Below are positions 44,082 through 52,950 of a stretch of DNA of 64,000 nucleotides, in pieces. Origin of the DNA: Phycisphaerae bacterium (GTDB taxonomy: Bacteria; Planctomycetota; Phycisphaerae; UBA1845; CAIVHJ01). The stretch is taken from positions 22,049-86,048 of the forward strand of contig JAJVHX010000021.1 in the NCBI GenBank assembly GCA_022072405.1. Direction: 5' to 3'. Position numbers and translations under genes: made by a program. The stretch's first letter is position 1. Each line of letters starts with the position of its first letter. The notes under the pieces were generated by a model. That model was not told where the DNA came from. It did not search any database and saw only the letters and a program-made list of their open reading frames with translations.

Positions 44082-45592
44082 GCGCCGTATCAGCGGTGTA
44101 TGAAAATGTTGCTGCTCGTCCCTTTTGTTTTTCGAGTAGCGTGTAGCGATGGAAAGGGGGTTTGAAGGAGGCGGTCAACTCAGGCTGGATGCTGAGCCAT
44201 CCAGGAAGTTACTGCCGATAGATAATATAGATATGGTTTCGAGTCAAGAGTATTTCGGCAGATGAGTCTGATCAGGCGGCGGGCTGGTAGTAGTGTTTGA
44301 GCAATCCGCCGAGGAATCGTTGGCAACGAATCGGCCGATCAGCAGCCGCGGTGGCGTGCGCACCAGAAATTCTGCTCGTCGGACGTTGACGACGAGCTCG
44401 AGTCGAGGGCGGGCCGGTTGGCAGTGGTTGATTACCGATGCCCTGATGGGGGCGATAACGATTATAGAAGGTGACATATTCGCGGGCGATGTGTTGCAGA
44501 TGGCGGAGGCCGAAGCACAGGAAATAGTTCAGACACTCGCGTTTGAAGGAGCCGACCCAGGCTTCAGCGTAAGCATTGGCATTGGGGGCACCGATCGGAG
44601 TCTTGATGACTTCAACTCCGGATTTCTCAAGAAAACGATCAAACGCGGGTGTGAATTTTCCATCGTGGTCCCGAAGAAGGAATCGGGTTTTGAGTCTATG
44701 GCTCTTGAACTCTGCCAATGCATTTTGAGTCTGCCCAGTTATCCATCGGGCGTTGGGTTGATAGGTGGGCGGACAGATGAAGACTCTACGAGTGCTCAGA
44801 TGAATGAAGAACAACACATAAGCCACGCGACCGCCCAGGGGCGTGATGATGGTTTTGGTCAGAAAATCACAGGCGACCAGGGTGTTCATGTGCAGTCGCA
44901 GAAACTTCCGCCAGGGGGTTTCCAGGTGCAGGTCGGCCCGCATCCGCGGGGGAGGGAATATTCCCTTTTCGGCCAGAATGCGGCGGATCGAAGCATGGCT
45001 GATGGAGAGGTGAAGCTTGGCCAATTCACCCCTGATTCGGCGATAACCCCAGGCAATATTCTCCTTGGAGAGTCGCACGATTAGTCGACGAAGGGTGGAG
45101 GGAATCCGTGGGCGGCCGACCCGCTTGGCGGGCTGACCGTTACGCTGCTGCCGTACACAGCGGCGATAGGTGCCCAGAGTGACGATGCCGAGAAACTGCT
45201 TGACCTCGTGGTCGAGTTGGCATCCAATGCGGAGGAGTTCAGCCCGGTCTTCCGGGCGGAGCAGTACCCGATTGCCGCCTAACTTACGCTTCAGGATGGA
45301 GACTTGTGCCAGGAGGAAGCGAATTCGGGCATCCCGACGGGCCGACAGCAGTTCGAAGAGGAGGTGCAGGAGTGCAAAGAGCCGGCGGGGCATGACGAAA
45401 AAACCTCGATAGGAACATGAAAACAAGGATTAACGTGCGAGCGACATTTTGATACACCGCTGGCCAGCCGGCAAGAGCCGCTGCAATGCCAGCCCTTCCC
45501 TTTACTTCTTATTCTCTCGGTTAACAGCCGAAGTCGAAACCAGAAATTTGCAGGAATTCCCCAATGGTTCAAAACGGTTTGATACGGGGAGA
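44082..45592 (-). mobile_element. Insertion sequence, copy 2
   Basis: Same orientation as copy 1 and highly similar. The left end reads CGCGCCGTATCAGCGGTGTA; the inner right end is ACATTTTGATACACCGC near 45443-45463, and similarity to copy 1 ends after GATACGGGGAGA at 45592. It lacks the doubled left end of copy 1. At its right edge the cytochrome coding sequence begins abruptly. Confidence 0.75.
44272..45426 (-). CDS. DDE integrase-core transposase (copy 2)
   Basis: A 384-residue transposase matching copy 1 with scattered substitutions, mostly in the N-terminal HTH part (SLTYRRCVRQQR-type region) and the C-terminal tail. Catalytic Asp, Asp and Glu are kept in VACDFLTK, LLRDHDGKF and NAYAEAWVGSF. 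With copy 1 it encloses 38.85-44.08 kb, as in a composite transposon. Confidence 0.85.
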   Translation of the reverse strand: MFSCSYRGFFVMPRRLFALLHLLFELLSARRDARIRFLLAQVSILKRKLGGNRVLLRPEDRAELLRIGCQLDHEVKQFLGIVTLGTYRRCVRQQRNGQPAKRVGRPRIPSTLRRLIVRLSKENIAWGYRRIRGELAKLHLSISHASIRRILAEKGIFPPPRMRADLHLETPWRKFLRLHMNTLVACDFLTKTIITPLGGRVAYVLFFIHLSTRRVFICPPTYQPNARWITGQTQNALAEFKSHRLKTRFLLRDHDGKFTPAFDRFLEKSGVEVIKTPIGAPNANAYAEAWVGSFKRECLNYFLCFGLRHLQHIAREYVTFYNRYRPHQGIGNQPLPTGPPSTRARRQRPTSRISGAHATAAADRPIRCQRFLGGLLKHYYQPAA

Positions 45593-45593
45593 G

Positions 45594-47564
45594 GGCTTGG
45601 CGACCATGATACTGCCCGGGCCGGAAGCAGGTTCCTCCCACGCCTGGAATGTTCCGGCGATTAGCGCTGAATTTGGATCAACCGGGCCGGTGATCGGTAG
45701 CGCGATGTATACACGACTGGATGAGGGCCAGATAAAATGCGGCACGTGCCACGATGCACATAATCACTCAGCCGGCGATCCCTACCTGCGTGGTGCCCCG
45801 AATGCCTTGTGCCAGGAATGTCACGCAGGTCATCCCGGCCACACGGTTTCGGGCAGTTGGCAACCGACCTGTACAGATTGCCATCAAGCTCATGACCCAT
45901 TCAGTGGAAATCGGTCACTGGTTCGTACCACGGTATTGAACCAGACCCTTTCCCAGATTTTTCCTGTTACCCTGGTAGCCCTCAGTGGACCGGGCAGCTT
46001 CAGCGATGGTGATCCCGCAGTCAACGACGGTATCTGTCAGGTTTGCCACATCGCAACCAGTTATCATCGGTATGATGGTTCGGGAGCCGTTCACAATCCA
46101 GGCAGCAATTGTATCGCCTGCCACCCTCATGAATCCGGCTTCTTACCCACCGGTGGTGATTGCCTGAGCTGCCACACCGTGGCCCAGGACAATGGGGATG
46201 GCATACCGGCGGGTGGACGCCGTGCGGTGGTCGGCGAGTTTGCTTATAACAGCCACCATGTTCAGGGCGCAGTGGACGGCAGCCACTGCACTATCTACCA
46301 TGACCAAAGTGCTCACCAGGCCGGCCAGGTCTTGCTCCGCGATGTCGATCACGCCGGCGTCAGTTTTAATTACGATCAATTGACCCTCGTGGAAATTGAA
46401 CCATTCTGTCTGCATTGCCACGATGCCGATGGCGACCAGACCGGGGCAGGTACGCAGCCATTCGGTGACGGGATTCAGATACCCAACATTGAGCGGACAG
46501 GCGGCTGGGCGGCGGCAGCTCATAAAACGGGCGGTATATCGGGTTCAGGTTTTACCTGCTTGGATTGCCACGCTCAGCGTCATGGATCAAACCTGAAGAA
46601 TCTGCTTTCGCCCTGGGATGGTGAACCCGGTGTTGATCAGGTTAACGAGGAAGAGGGCTTCTGCTACTCCTGTCATAGCCCCGGCGGCGTGATTAATGAA
46701 GCGCTATCAAACGGCTGGTTTGGCGGAGCCTACAGCAATTTTGCCGACAGCATTGCCGCCGCCTTCGACCAGACGCACATTCACCCGGTGAACGACTCAT
46801 CAGCAGGCCACCAGTTTATGCTCGGTTTACAGTCGCTCGAACTGGAATGCGAATCCTGCCATGATCCCCATCAGCCCACCGGGAAATATTGGGCAGCGAT
46901 CAGCAACCAGACACCAATAACGATGGTGGGTACAGGTCAACTGTGGGGCGATCAACCGGCAGAAAAAATCGGCGCCTATGATCCCGCCCATACCTATGCA
47001 GCACCCTTCATTGGTGCCGCCGGCGTGGATCTAAGCGGAGATCCTCTGCCCGTTGACGGCAGCGGTTATTCGCAAATGACGGCTACGGTACTGCCCGATT
47101 ACAACAGCTTATGCTTGTCCTGCCACCAGTACGCGATGGATCATGTCGCCGCCATCAACTGGTCTGTTTCGAAACATGGCTCTGCGGCAGCCGAACCGCT
47201 GGGACCGGCGGGTTGGCCGTTGGCTGCTCCTTATGAGAGTACCCAGCGCGGCCAGTATTATCTTGCCTGCATTGATTGTCACGAAGCACACGGTAGTGCT
47301 AATGCCTGGATGTTCAAACGATCGATAAATGGTGCCGCACTTACCGAGATCATTACCGGCGAATCGGCCGACGAATGGCGACCTGCCTGTAATCAGTGCC
47401 ATTCCGGTAGTTCGCAGAATCGCCACCATAACGCGGATGTTTATATCAAACTCGGCATGCCCCCAAGCAGCCCGAATTGTCTGGTCTGCCATGAAATCCA
47501 CATGGGCGGTATCTACACCAATTGTGTGACCTCCGGTTGTCACAACCATGACGACTTCTTCTAA
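45594..47564 (+). pseudogene. Multiheme cytochrome c, N-terminus lost at IS edge
   Basis: The remaining roughly 656 residues carry 14 CxxCH heme-binding motifs, one CX4CH (CVTSGCH at the C-terminus) and one damaged motif CTIYH (46287-46301). The start of the intact coding sequence, including any signal peptide, is missing: homologous-looking sequence (SSHAWNVPA) begins right at the IS boundary, and the frame continues into IS-derived MVQNGLIRG codons. Without export, heme attachment cannot occur, so it is probably dead. Related doubled-CxxCH proteins are periplasmic or outer-membrane electron carriers. The missing 5' part is not elsewhere in the window. Confidence 0.85.
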
Positions 47565-47788
47565 TCAATCCAGTCGCATAGAAAAATGGAAGGACTCTAT
47601 AACAATTCGTAATTATTGGTTATACCTTCCAAGCTGAACTCTTCGGCGAACTGACAATAACTGCGCCACCTTTTGGCTAACCGGTTCAACCGCACTTATT
47701 TAGTTAGATTTATGACGTTTTGCGTGTTCTAACGGATGGGGCGGGTATGATTCCGCAATTCATGAACCGCACCAGTGTGAATAAGTCA

Positions 47789-47806
47789 GTTATTTAAAAA
47801 AATAAC
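47789..47806. promoter_or_regulatory. Dyad, possible sigma-54 activator site
   Basis: GTTATTT (47789-47795) is perfectly inverted as AAATAAC (47800-47806) with four A between. Its centre is about 85 bp upstream of the start expected from the sigma-54 promoter, a usual place for an enhancer-binding protein. AT-rich sequence makes chance dyads more likely. Confidence 0.35.
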
Positions 47807-47854
47807 ATATCTATTTAATCAACAAGTATTTAAATACATTGATATTGGCTATAA

Positions 47855-47871
47855 ATGGCACGATACATGCT
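47855..47871 (+). promoter_or_regulatory. Sigma-54 (RpoN) promoter
   Basis: ATGGCACGATACATGCT compared with YTGGCACGRNNNTTGCW: 15 of 17 positions agree, with the required GG (-24) and GC (-12) correctly spaced. It lies about 100 bp before the hdrC ATG at 47972. This predicts that the hdr-flx operon needs RpoN and an enhancer-binding activator, neither of which is in the window. Confidence 0.65.
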
Positions 47872-47971
47872 GTCTTGTTTAGATGTCAAGCCACAATCAC
47901 GCTGAAACTTGCTTCAGTGTATGGAATCAAGGCGATCTGAATCAGCCGCTGCATTACTTGGAGATGAGTTA

Positions 47972-48559
47972 ATGATATGTCATGGCCAAGAAGATGGCGA
48001 GCACGCTCATTGCACGTTGGCAGAAGAGGCCGAGCACGCGGTGGGGGTCTCAGCATTTGAATGTTATCAGTGTGGCAAGTGTACTGCCGGCTGCCCGCTG
48101 GCAGCGGAAATGGATTGGTCGCCTCATCAGATATTACGACTACTGCAATATGCCGCTCCGGAGCTGGAGGAACAGGCTTTGCGTTCGCTCTCGATCTGGC
48201 TTTGCCTGACGTGCGAACAATGCGTAACCCGTTGTCCGCAGGAGATTGATCTGCCGCGTCTGATGGAATATCTGCGGCAGCAATCGCTGGAGCGCGGTTT
48301 GATGCACCCGCAAGGCCGGGACATTCTGGCTTTTCACGAAGCCTTTTTGGATTCGGTTCGGAAGCATGGGCGCTTGCAGGAAGTGGGGCTGGTGGCGAAT
48401 TACAAACTCAAGACCGGCCACTTGCTGCAGGATGTTCTGGTCGCGCCGCGACTATTGGCCCGCGGCAAGCTCAAGCTGCTGCCGCAAGGGATTAAAGGCA
48501 AAGCGGCGGTGCGTCGCATTTTTGAACGCCTTCAACACGATGAAGGGAAAGAAGAATGA
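47972..48559 (+). CDS. hdrC: Heterodisulfide reductase subunit C-like protein
   Basis: A 195-residue ferredoxin-type subunit with two [4Fe-4S] motifs, CYQCGKCTAGCPLA and CLTCEQCVTRCPQ, in HdrC spacing. It links HdrA to HdrB. The ATG at 47972 follows GGAG; starts at 47909 (TTG) and 47921 lack an RBS. ATGA overlap with hdrB. No membrane helix, so the complex is cytoplasmic. Confidence 0.88.
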   Translation: MICHGQEDGEHAHCTLAEEAEHAVGVSAFECYQCGKCTAGCPLAAEMDWSPHQILRLLQYAAPELEEQALRSLSIWLCLTCEQCVTRCPQEIDLPRLMEYLRQQSLERGLMHPQGRDILAFHEAFLDSVRKHGRLQEVGLVANYKLKTGHLLQDVLVAPRLLARGKLKLLPQGIKGKAAVRRIFERLQHDEGKEE

Positions 48560-49446
48560 AGATCGGGCTATATCCAGGTTGCTCGCTGGAAGGCTCTTCG
48601 CGGGAATATCTCGAATCGCTGCAGGCGATCGCCCCGGTGTTGGGATTGGAACTCGCCGAGGTGCCGGATTGGAATTGCTGCGGCGCGAGCGCTGCTCATA
48701 GTCTAAATCATAAATTGGCGCTGGCATTGCCGGCGCGGGTGCTGGCCCTTGCGGAGCAGGCGGGCATGGATAAGCTGCTCGTGCCTTGTTCAGCCTGTCT
48801 GAACCGGCTCAGCACAACGCGAGCGGAGTTGATAAAGAATGAGGCTTTGCGGCGGGAAATCGCCGAAGTGATTGAGTTGTCGCTGACCTGCCGAACTCGG
48901 GTCACCGATGTGTTGAGTGTGCTGGCCAAAGCGACGGCCAATGGTTTCAGCGAAAAAATCCGCCAGCCTTTCGCGCGGCGGGTGGCTTGCTATTACGGTT
49001 GTTATCTGACACGCCCGGTGGAAGGGGCAGCTTGCCGGCGGACCGAAGATCCGCAGGAGATGGACGCGCTGATGAAGCTCGCCGGCGCTGATCCGATTCC
49101 GTGGGCTTTTAAGGTGGAGTGTTGCGGAGCGGGGCTTAGTCTATCGCGCACGTCTAGCGTGGCGGAACTGGCCGGTAGAGTGGTGGAAGATGCGGCGCTA
49201 CGCGGCGCCGAAGCCATCGTGGTGGCCTGCCCCATGTGTCATACCAATCTGGACCTCCGGCGCTCCAACATTGAACAAAATTTGGGCACTCGCTTCGCCA
49301 TGCCGGTGCTTTACGTGACGCAGGTGCTTGGGCTGGCGCTGGGGATTGATGAGCGTGCTTTGGGCTTGCATCGCCATGAAGTGCCGGTCCGCTGGGAGAA
49401 GAAAGCCAATCACCAGGATACCCAGGCGCCCAGTGAAGTGAAGTAG
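48556..49446 (+). CDS. hdrB: Heterodisulfide reductase subunit B-like protein
   Basis: A 296-residue subunit with two CCG domains that hold the non-cubane clusters: YPGCSLEGSS with WNCCGAS and CSACLNRL, then YYGCYLTRP with VECCGAG and CPMCHTNLD. In methanogens HdrB reduces CoM-S-S-CoB. In bacteria the substrate is another disulfide; DsrC has been proposed in sulfate reducers. No dsr gene is in the window, so the substrate here is open. Confidence 0.9.
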   Translation: MKIGLYPGCSLEGSSREYLESLQAIAPVLGLELAEVPDWNCCGASAAHSLNHKLALALPARVLALAEQAGMDKLLVPCSACLNRLSTTRAELIKNEALRREIAEVIELSLTCRTRVTDVLSVLAKATANGFSEKIRQPFARRVACYYGCYLTRPVEGAACRRTEDPQEMDALMKLAGADPIPWAFKVECCGAGLSLSRTSSVAELAGRVVEDAALRGAEAIVVACPMCHTNLDLRRSNIEQNLGTRFAMPVLYVTQVLGLALGIDERALGLHRHEVPVRWEKKANHQDTQAPSEVK

Positions 49447-49507
49447 AAGAGACAAAAGAGGAATTTGAGCGAAGAAGGGCAGATTGTCAGGGTAAGAGGA
49501 AAAGAAC

Positions 49508-51499
49508 ATGGCACGGATCGGCGTGTTTATCTGTCATTGCGGTGAGAACATCGGTTCGACGGTGGATTGCGCGGCGGTGGCCAAGGCGGCGGGGGAACTG
49601 CCCGGAGTGGTCCACAGCGTGGACTATAAATATATGTGTTCCGACCCGGGCCAGAGCATGATTAAAGATGCCATCCGCACTCAGAAGTTGACCGGCGTGG
49701 TGGTGGGGGCTTGCTCGCCGCGTATGCATGAGCCGACATTCCGCCGGGCTTGTAACGAAGCGGGGTTGAATCCGTTTTTGTGCGAAATGGCCAATCTGCG
49801 CGAGCATTGCTCCTGGGTGCACGAAAAGTTGCCCGACACTACAGCCAAAGCGATTGATCTGGTGCGCATCCTGGTCGAGAAGGTCAAACGAAACAAACCG
49901 CTCAGCTCCATTAAGGTGCCGGTAACCAAGCGAGCACTTGTGCTGGGTGGAGGAATCGCCGGAATTCAGGCGGCACTGGATATCGCCGGAGCCGGCCATG
50001 AAGTGGTGCTGGTCGAGCGCTCACCCAGCATCGGCGGCCACATGGCCCAACTGAGTGAAACTTTCCCAACGCTTGATTGTTCGCAATGCATCCTCACGCC
50101 GCGAATGGTCGAAGTCGCTCAGCATCCCAACATCACGTTATACACTTACAGCGAGCTGGAGAGCCTGGAAGGTTTTATTGGCAATTTCAAAGCGACCATC
50201 CGCAAGCGGGCTCGCGGTGTGGATGAGAAACTTTGCACGGGTTGCGGTGTCTGCACGCAAAAGTGCCCGAACAAAAAGATCCCCAGCGAATTCAATGAGC
50301 ATCTGGGCACTCGCCCGGCGATCTATGTGCCTTTCCCGCAGGCGGTGCCGAACAAGCCGGTCATCGATCGCGACCGCTGCACCTATTATTCAAAAGGCAA
50401 GTGCCAGGTCTGCGCCAAGATGTGCCCGACCAAGGCGATTCGCTACGACCAGGAAGACGAATTGATCACGATTGATATCGGCGCGGTTGTGGCGGCAACC
50501 GGTTTCACCATCAAGGGTACCGACTTTTTCCCGGAATATGGTTATGGCCAATATCCCAATGTAATCACCGGACTGCAGTTTGAGCGACTGGCATCAGCAT
50601 CGGGTCCGACTCTGGGGGTCATCCGACGGCCTTCGGATAATGAAATTCCCGAGAATGTTGTTTTTATCGCTTGCGCCGGTTCGCGCGATTCAGCCAAGAG
50701 ATTGAGCTATTGCTCAAAAATCTGCTGCATGTACACCGCCAAACATGCCATGCTCTACAAACATAAAGTGCATGAAGGGCGGGCGCACGTTTTTTATATG
50801 GATATCCGGGCCGGTGGCAAGATGTATGACGAATTTGTCCGCCGAGCCATTGAAGAGGATCAGGTTAATTATATTCGAGGCCGCGTGTCGCGGGTGTTTG
50901 AACGTAACGGTAAGATGATTGTTAAAGGCGTAGACACACTGCTGAATGGCCAGTCGATTGAAATCGAAGCGGATCTGGTGGTGCTGGCTACCGCGATGAC
51001 CGCCCAACCCGATGCCGAAGCGACTGCCCAGCGAATGAAGATCAGCTACGACGCGGATCATTTCTTATCGGAAGCCCATCCGAAGTTGCGGCCGGTGGAA
51101 ATGAATACGGCTGGTATTTTCGTGGCGGGTGCCTGCCAGGCTCCGAAAGATATACCGGAAACGGTTGCCCAGGCATCGGCAGCAGCCAGCAAGGTAGTCG
51201 GTCTGTTCAGCAGGAGCGAGCTGGCCCGTGAACCGGTGGTGGCGACGGTCAATCGCACTGCACCGCCGCTTTTCTCTACCTGTGTCGGGTGTTTCCTCTG
51301 CGAGACGGCTTGTCCTTATCAGGCGATTGAGCGCGACGATATCCGTGGGCGCGATGGCCAGTTGATCCGTCAGGTGGCCAAGGTCAATCAGGGTGTCTGC
51401 CAGGGTTGCGGCACCTGCGTGGCGTTATGCCGTTCAAAAGCCATCGATCTGCAAGGCTTCACGAATGAACAGGTATTCGCCGAACTTTTGGCAGTGTAA
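49508..51499 (+). CDS. hdrA: Heterodisulfide reductase subunit A-like flavoprotein
   Basis: A 663-residue FAD protein, the centre of flavin-based electron bifurcation. The N-terminus IGVFICHCGENIGSTVD is typical. FAD binding is at VLGGGIAGIQAAL (about residue 142), with DCSQCILTPRM after it. Ferredoxin-type motifs are CTGCGVCTQKCP, CQVCAKMCPTKAI, CVGCFLCETACP and CQGCGTCVALCRSKAI. CAGSRD with YCSKICCMYTAKHA marks the HdrA core. A 61-nt gap separates it from hdrB. It would split electrons from the FlxA side between ferredoxin and HdrB. Confidence 0.92.
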   Translation: MARIGVFICHCGENIGSTVDCAAVAKAAGELPGVVHSVDYKYMCSDPGQSMIKDAIRTQKLTGVVVGACSPRMHEPTFRRACNEAGLNPFLCEMANLREHCSWVHEKLPDTTAKAIDLVRILVEKVKRNKPLSSIKVPVTKRALVLGGGIAGIQAALDIAGAGHEVVLVERSPSIGGHMAQLSETFPTLDCSQCILTPRMVEVAQHPNITLYTYSELESLEGFIGNFKATIRKRARGVDEKLCTGCGVCTQKCPNKKIPSEFNEHLGTRPAIYVPFPQAVPNKPVIDRDRCTYYSKGKCQVCAKMCPTKAIRYDQEDELITIDIGAVVAATGFTIKGTDFFPEYGYGQYPNVITGLQFERLASASGPTLGVIRRPSDNEIPENVVFIACAGSRDSAKRLSYCSKICCMYTAKHAMLYKHKVHEGRAHVFYMDIRAGGKMYDEFVRRAIEEDQVNYIRGRVSRVFERNGKMIVKGVDTLLNGQSIEIEADLVVLATAMTAQPDAEATAQRMKISYDADHFLSEAHPKLRPVEMNTAGIFVAGACQAPKDIPETVAQASAAASKVVGLFSRSELAREPVVATVNRTAPPLFSTCVGCFLCETACPYQAIERDDIRGRDGQLIRQVAKVNQGVCQGCGTCVALCRSKAIDLQGFTNEQVFAELLAV

Positions 51500-51553
51500 A
51501 GACCGGTACTATAGATTGCATGGAGAGAAATCTTCGAGATGAAATTTAGACAT

Positions 51554-51578
51554 CGCGCGGACTAAAGCCTCGCGGCTC
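51554..51578. repeat. REP-like GC-rich element
   Basis: A CGCGCGGACTAAAGCCTCGC stretch in the hdrA-flxD gap. A related sequence with a CGGGCTAAAGCCGG core lies at 59433-59457. Such CTAAAG-centred short palindromes occur as dispersed repeats in many GC-rich genomes. It may affect mRNA between the two operon parts. Confidence 0.4.
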
Positions 51579-51657
51579 TTTGTTTTTCACCATTTGCAGC
51601 GCGGGTCTATGAGGTGTGGTAACGGTCGCGTAACGGTATCTTGTTGGGAATAGTGTT

Positions 51658-52116
51658 ATGAGCGAGTTTGAACCGAAGATTATCGCTTTTGTGTGTAACT
51701 GGTGTACTTATGCCGGTGCTGATTTGACCGGTACGAGTCGCATCAAGTATTCGTCCAATGTGCGGATCATCCGTTTGCCTTGCACCGGCCGAATCGATTT
51801 CATGTTGATCTTGCAAGCCTTCGGGCAGGGAGCGGACGGCATCATCGTTTCGGGATGTCACCCGGGTGATTGCCATTACACCGCCGGTAACTATCACGCT
51901 CGTCGGCGCTGGATGTTGTTCCGGCGGTTGATGGATTTTGTCGGGGTTGATTTGCGGCGGGTTCATTTTTCGTGGGTTTCGGCGGCGGAAGGTGCCAAGT
52001 GGGCAGAACTGGTTAACCAGGTGGTCGATGAGGTTCGCACGCTGGGGCCATATAAAGCCTTTCCGCAGCGGTTTCATGAAAATGGTTTCCCGGTGCAATT
52101 GACCGTGGCCAATTAA
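51658..52116 (+). CDS. flxD: FlxD / MvhD-like [2Fe-2S] electron-transfer protein
   Basis: A 152-residue MvhD-family protein that passes electrons to HdrA. Motifs: VCNWCTYAGADLTGTSR, IRLPCTGRID, GADGIIVSGCHPGDCHY and VDLRRVHFSWVSAAEG. It stands 158 bp after hdrA and 19 bp before flxC. In hydrogenase-linked complexes it joins MvhAG; here flxCBA follow instead, so NAD(P)H is the likely donor. Confidence 0.9.
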   Translation: MSEFEPKIIAFVCNWCTYAGADLTGTSRIKYSSNVRIIRLPCTGRIDFMLILQAFGQGADGIIVSGCHPGDCHYTAGNYHARRRWMLFRRLMDFVGVDLRRVHFSWVSAAEGAKWAELVNQVVDEVRTLGPYKAFPQRFHENGFPVQLTVAN

Positions 52117-52135
52117 GGAAAGTGAAAGGTGCAGC

Positions 52136-52942
52136 ATGGAGCAACTGCAACAGATGGCGCGAGAGTTGCTCGAGCGTCAGCAAGTGCAGGTGATCATCGG
52201 ATATGAAGCCGGTTCGGAGGCGAACCGCCGGCGGGCAGTTTTTGTTCGGCGGGCAGAGGATGTATCGCGGTTGATCTTTGATGACGCTTGCCGGCAGAAT
52301 CTGGCGACTTATCTGCTCAAGCCCGAAGTGCTCGTTCTGGGCAAGATCGGCATGGTGGTCCGGCGAAACACGCTTCGATCCCTGATGCAATATGCAGTCG
52401 AAAATCAACTGGCTGATGAACGTGTGATTGCGATCGGGATCGGCGAAGAAGGCGGTCCCAGGTTGCTGCCCAATTTTGCCGCTGTGGAAGAATATCTTGC
52501 GCAGTTGCCCCGTGGTCCCAGTGCAGCGGAAAAAGCTGAGCTGAAAAAGATGGAACAACTGGTGATGGAGCAGCGTTGGGCGTTTTGGCGCGAAGAATTT
52601 GACCGGTGTATCAAGTGTTATGCCTGTCGAGCCGCCTGCCCGCTGTGTTACTGCAACCGCTGCATCACTGAGGTGAACCAGCCGCAGTGGATTCCAGTGG
52701 CCAGTGATGCATTGGGCAACCTGGAGTGGAATGTGATTCGGGCGATGCATCTGGCCGGCCGGTGCATCGGTTGCGGAAGTTGTGCGGATGCGTGCCCGCA
52801 AGGCATTCGCATCGATCTGCTGAACGGGCTGTTGGCTCGCGAGGCGCAACAGCAATTTGCAGCCGAGCCGGGCTATGGTCAGCGTAAGGATTATGCTTTG
52901 GCAGTCTTCAAACCTGACGATAAAGAAGAATTTATTCGGTAG
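52136..52942 (+). CDS. flxC: FlxC-like 4Fe-4S protein
   Basis: A 268-residue cytoplasmic protein. The N-terminal half (VIIGYEAGSEANRRRAVFV, VLVLGKIGMVVRRNTL) resembles the F420 hydrogenase beta-subunit region. The C-terminal half has two ferredoxin motifs, CIKCYACRAACPLCYCNRC and CIGCGSCADACPQG. It matches FlxC of the FlxABCD-HdrABC complex in position and build. Extra Cys after the first motif could hold a further cluster. Eight bases before flxB. Confidence 0.75.
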   Translation: MEQLQQMARELLERQQVQVIIGYEAGSEANRRRAVFVRRAEDVSRLIFDDACRQNLATYLLKPEVLVLGKIGMVVRRNTLRSLMQYAVENQLADERVIAIGIGEEGGPRLLPNFAAVEEYLAQLPRGPSAAEKAELKKMEQLVMEQRWAFWREEFDRCIKCYACRAACPLCYCNRCITEVNQPQWIPVASDALGNLEWNVIRAMHLAGRCIGCGSCADACPQGIRIDLLNGLLAREAQQQFAAEPGYGQRKDYALAVFKPDDKEEFIR

Positions 52943-52950
52943 CGTGCTCC

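Larger units (their letters stand above)
47565..47971. other. Promoter region of hdr-flx operon
   Basis: A 407-bp gap, increasingly AT-rich toward the operon. It contains a sigma-54 promoter match (47855-47871), a 7-4-7 dyad (47789-47806) and a perfect 12-bp palindrome GTATTTAAATAC (47826-47837). A frame from 47909 reads into hdrC but lacks an RBS. No other gene seen. Confidence 0.6.
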
